From a virus: 20,649 nucleotides of DNA. Below, in pieces: positions 18,659 to 20,649 of this stretch. Made by a program: the position numbers and the translations under genes. The stretch covers positions 1 to 20,649 of the IMG/VR virus record IMGVR_UViG_3300020185_000312; one strand, 5' to 3'. The stretch's first letter is position 1; each line of letters opens with the position of its first letter. The notes under the pieces were generated by a model, which had not been told where the DNA came from, did no database searches, and was given only the letters and a program-made list of their open reading frames with translations.

Positions 18659-19402
18659 TATAAATCTTGATTTCAATGCGTTATAGTTATGTTTAATTTC
18701 TGAATCTGACAAAGCTCTATTATATAGTGTAGTTGACCCTATTTTTCCTCCAAAAAATCCATATCCCATCGAATTTCCTATGTATAGTTTGGTCATAGTA
18801 ATATCGTCATTATTAGTTCGTGTACTAGAATCACAGAGCTGTCCATTATAGTAAATGGCTTGTTTTAATGGTTCTACCACAAAAGTTGCATTATGCCATG
18901 TATCGTAATAGTTTGGATTTATTTCACCTGGCAATTGTGTGTTTGTGACTCCATTACTATATTTAGTCCGAAGAGATAGTTGATGAGTATAAGAAAAATG
19001 ATTGCCAATGGAAAAACAAGCAAATTCAGTATTAGACCAAGCCCCAGTCTGTCCTAAGCTCCTGAAGTCAGTATCTGTTAATGAAGGTTTATACCAAATA
19101 GAGTAAGTTAAATGTGACAATGTAACACTTGTATTACATTGGATAAAGTCATTTATTCCATCGAGACTTAAGACGCCTTTGTTTTCTTCTGAAAATGTTG
19201 TTCCATTACGTAAGTTAGCAAAACCCGAACTTGGTAGAGAAAGGCTCATTGGACCAGAGGTGGCAATGACACTTGATGGCTTGTAGGTTCTAGATAAGCT
19301 GTAAACCTTTTGGTCAACATCAATATTAGAATTATTATTTCCAATATCAAAACAGTCTATTAATCCATCTGTAATCAACTTATTACTTCTATTTACGCTC
19401 AT
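18653..19402 (-). CDS. LamG/concanavalin A-like tail or adhesin protein
   Basis: The 249-residue protein is a single LamG-like (concanavalin A-type) jelly-roll: GVLSLDGINDFIQCNTS at 87-103, LTYSIWYKPS, WHNATFVVE, KQAIYYNGQLCDSSTRTNN, LYIGNSMGYGFFGGKIGSTTLYNRALSDSEIKHNYNALKSRF at the C-terminus. That last signature (G-x-I-G-x-x-x-L-Y-N-R-A-L-S-x-x-E-I) is typical of phage tail and capsid decoration proteins and bacterial adhesins that bind glycans. It begins with MSVNRSNKLITDGLIDCFD, usual for phage versions. It overlaps the PcfJ-like gene's stop and follows the small protein at 19416 after 13 bases. A role in host surface recognition is likely. Confidence 0.85.
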   Translation of the reverse strand: MSVNRSNKLITDGLIDCFDIGNNNSNIDVDQKVYSLSRTYKPSSVIATSGPMSLSLPSSGFANLRNGTTFSEENKGVLSLDGINDFIQCNTSVTLSHLTYSIWYKPSLTDTDFRSLGQTGAWSNTEFACFSIGNHFSYTHQLSLRTKYSNGVTNTQLPGEINPNYYDTWHNATFVVEPLKQAIYYNGQLCDSSTRTNNDDITMTKLYIGNSMGYGFFGGKIGSTTLYNRALSDSEIKHNYNALKSRFIS

Positions 19403-19415
19403 TATTTGTTTGATT

Positions 19416-19673
19416 TTATTCTTCTGTATTTGACCATTCTCTGCTAGTCATTATTTTCACCATTTCACTATGACTGTATGGACCTTCTTTTGTTTGTAGA
19501 CCATTTAATGAACTTGGCATTTTAGAGCCCTCCCATTTAACAAAAGATTTAGCATTGTTCAATGATTTTCTTATTGTTTCTGGTGAAGTTTCCATAACTT
19601 GATTAAAATCAATCAAATCTATTTCAGATAAGTTGAATATCACATAATTTCTATCTTCTATTTTCTTTAACAT
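19416..19673 (-). CDS. small conserved tail-locus protein
   Basis: The 85-residue protein has the pattern YVIFNLSEIDLIDFNQVMETSPETIRKSLNNAKSFVKWEG followed by P-S-S-L-N-x-L-x-T-K-E-G-P-Y-S-H-x-E-M-V-K-I. I recall such proteins in tail-fibre regions of marine phages; their exact function is unknown, perhaps a tail-fibre chaperone or connector. It is compact and hydrophilic with no membrane segment or zinc ligands. It sits between two tail/adhesin genes on the same strand with short gaps (13 bases on each side), so co-transcription is certain by position. Confidence 0.72.
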   Translation of the reverse strand: MLKKIEDRNYVIFNLSEIDLIDFNQVMETSPETIRKSLNNAKSFVKWEGSKMPSSLNGLQTKEGPYSHSEMVKIMTSREWSNTEE

Positions 19674-19686
19674 AATTAATAATTTT

Positions 19687-20151
19687 TTAAGTAACGTCTA
19701 TAATCGAAGAGTTTTCAGGACTGTTAATGTTAATGGAAACATCTTGGCCACTTAAGATGATAACATTAACTAAAGTTCCTTTTAAGAATTTGCTTTCATT
19801 TATTGTAATGCTAGTAGCATTTGACATTCGAATATTGCCATCAGCAAATGATGCTAAACCATTCATTTTAACCACCCCCTTAGCCTTAAAATTAAGATAT
19901 GCAAGACTAGCAAGCGAACTGCTAGATATATAAAATTGATAAGAATTTCCAATCATACTTGCAGCATCGCTAAAGTCAAAAATTATTTGGTTAGAAGTTA
20001 AAATATCAATTTTAAAAATAGTTTCCGATAAATATGTTTTATCTAGCTTTATAGTGTTACTCCCACTAATTGGTTGAATTAATTTTTTTCCTGAAACAGC
20101 TCCTTCAGATACTAGTCCTCCCCTAAAAATTGTTTTACCCTTTTCGTTCAT
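19687..20151 (-). CDS. beta-rich tail-associated protein
   Basis: The 154-residue product is rich in Ser, Ile, Asn and Gly with alternating hydrophobic residues (IFKIDILTSNQIIFDFSDAASMIGNSYQFYISSSSLA, NFKAKGVVKMNGLASFADGNIRMSNATSITINESKFLKGTLVNVIILSGQDVSININSPE), as expected for an all-beta tail fibre or head-fibre module. There is no recognisable enzyme signature. Its N-terminus (NEKGKTIFRGGLVSEGAVSGKKL) is an extended arm, common in fibre proteins. It lies between the truncated LamG gene and the 85-residue gene in the same direction. Confidence 0.68.
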   Translation of the reverse strand: MNEKGKTIFRGGLVSEGAVSGKKLIQPISGSNTIKLDKTYLSETIFKIDILTSNQIIFDFSDAASMIGNSYQFYISSSSLASLAYLNFKAKGVVKMNGLASFADGNIRMSNATSITINESKFLKGTLVNVIILSGQDVSININSPENSSIIDVT

Positions 20152-20168
20152 ATTGATAAATTTTAATA

Positions 20169-20649
20169 TTATTTAAACTTTGCTTTTATTGCATTGTAAT
20201 TTCTTGATACCTCTTCGGCACTTATTGCTCTATCATACATCATTAATGAGCCGACTTCACCATCAATGGTATCAGAAAAGCTAGAGCCTCCTTTACCTAT
20301 AAACAACAGTCCAGTGCTTGGATTTTCCATCCAAGAAGAGTTTAGCCAAGGCGTTTCGCCAGACGTACTGGATTTAACCAACTCTCCATTTATATAAAAT
20401 TTTCTATTACCTTCAGTAAGCAATTGTCCTTCATCAGTAAATGTAACTAAATTCCATTCATTTGGTTCATTACCTTCTCTAGGTACTGTAAAAGCTCCTT
20501 TAGTTTCATTGTTAGACAAAACAGCCCCAAAATTAGCTCCTAAATTAAATCCCCATCTACTATTAGATGAGCCAGCCAGTCTATATCTAAAATAAGCATC
20601 ATCAGCAGGTGATGTACCTCCTAAGTCAGAACCTAAAATAAGTATAGTA
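20169..20649 (-). CDS. LamG-domain tail/adhesin protein (N-terminus outside the window)
   Basis: The frame stays open from the stop at 20169 to the window edge; the start is beyond 20649, so at least 159 codons are seen. The TTG at 20519 is inside the gene. Visible parts: GGTSPADDAYFRYRLAGSSNSRWGFNLGANF, then NEWNLVTFTDEGQ, RKFYINGELVKSS, GLLFIGKGGSSFSDTIDGEVGSLMMYDRAISAEEVSRNYNAIKAKF. This is the second half of a LamG/concanavalin A-like domain, closely akin to the end of the protein at 18653-19402 (NYNALKSRF versus NYNAIKAKF). It is the first gene of the tail/adhesin block and probably binds host surface glycans. Confidence 0.85.
   Translation of the reverse strand, partial: TILILGSDLGGTSPADDAYFRYRLAGSSNSRWGFNLGANFGAVLSNNETKGAFTVPREGNEPNEWNLVTFTDEGQLLTEGNRKFYINGELVKSSTSGETPWLNSSWMENPSTGLLFIGKGGSSFSDTIDGEVGSLMMYDRAISAEEVSRNYNAIKAKFK

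Noticed and set aside
1-20649. DGR reverse transcriptase or template repeat in the window
   Set aside because: No protein here shows reverse transcriptase motifs and no second copy of the variable region (for example GCGTGG followed by CAGAATTTC) is seen outside the three units.

Overview
The window looks like part of the genome of a tailed double-stranded DNA phage, most likely a T4-like myovirus of a Bacteroidetes/Flavobacteria host. The evidence: very AT-rich, tightly packed genes on both strands with overlapping starts and stops; three tRNA genes; a T4-type (GH24) lysozyme; a T4 PseT-like 5'-kinase; short peptides resembling T4 gp23 (major capsid) and a tail sheath; LamG-type tail/adhesin proteins; and several upstream elements matching the Bacteroidetes -7 consensus TAnnTTTG. 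No ribosomal, plasmid-replication or ordinary metabolic genes are seen. Host and phage group are inferred, not proven.

Layout. 1-2993: end of a Lys/Ala/Pro-rich protein, a terminator, a small membrane protein, a tagged small protein on the minus strand, an SNF2-type helicase and a small lipoprotein. 2998-4009: three tandem 344-bp units, each encoding a 107-residue DUF1566/C-type-lectin-like protein. Their differences fall almost only in the first two bases of AAY-type codons, the signature of diversity-generating-retroelement (DGR) mutagenesis; no reverse transcriptase or template is in the window. 4068-5580: tRNA-Arg(TCT), tRNA-Met/Ile(CAT), a Vsr-like (EDxHD) homing endonuclease on the opposite strand, a 13-bp copy of the tRNA 3' end, and about 480 bases with no gene but many hairpins and a possible pseudoknot, probably a large structured RNA. 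5585-8013: a tagged protein of unknown role, PseT-like kinase, unknown protein, HNH nuclease. 8010-10795: minus-strand block with a GH16 glycanase, holin-like protein, tRNA-Ala(TGC), GH24 lysozyme and a tagged protein, which is a plausible lysis/depolymerase module. 10868-13784: YqeY-like protein, small HTH-like protein, acidic protein, a 44-residue basic protein, then three coupled small ORFs carrying capsid-like and sheath-like peptides, and a membrane protein. 13853-15516: two acidic repeat proteins sharing an N-terminal tag. 15652-18658: a promoter-led operon of an unknown protein, an HNH-like zinc protein and a PcfJ-like protein. 18653-20649: tail/adhesin cluster with two LamG proteins, the last running off the window.

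Common thread. Many otherwise unrelated proteins begin with a short helical tag of the type M-K-I-(S/T)-K-x-x-(I/L)-x-x-(I/L)-I-(K/R)-E, containing (I/L)-x-E followed by A or S. This matches the cleavage rule of the T4 prohead protease and resembles T4 capsid-targeting sequences. A second LLxE-type motif recurs in the capsid/sheath-like ORFs, and a similar HI-L-(I/L)-E motif occurs at the N-termini of the variable DUF1566 proteins. If real, the window encodes a set of capsid-packaged proteins plus a set of virion-peptide look-alikes. The strongest leads are the DGR-like tandem array, the virion-peptide chimeras, the shared tag and the large structured RNA.
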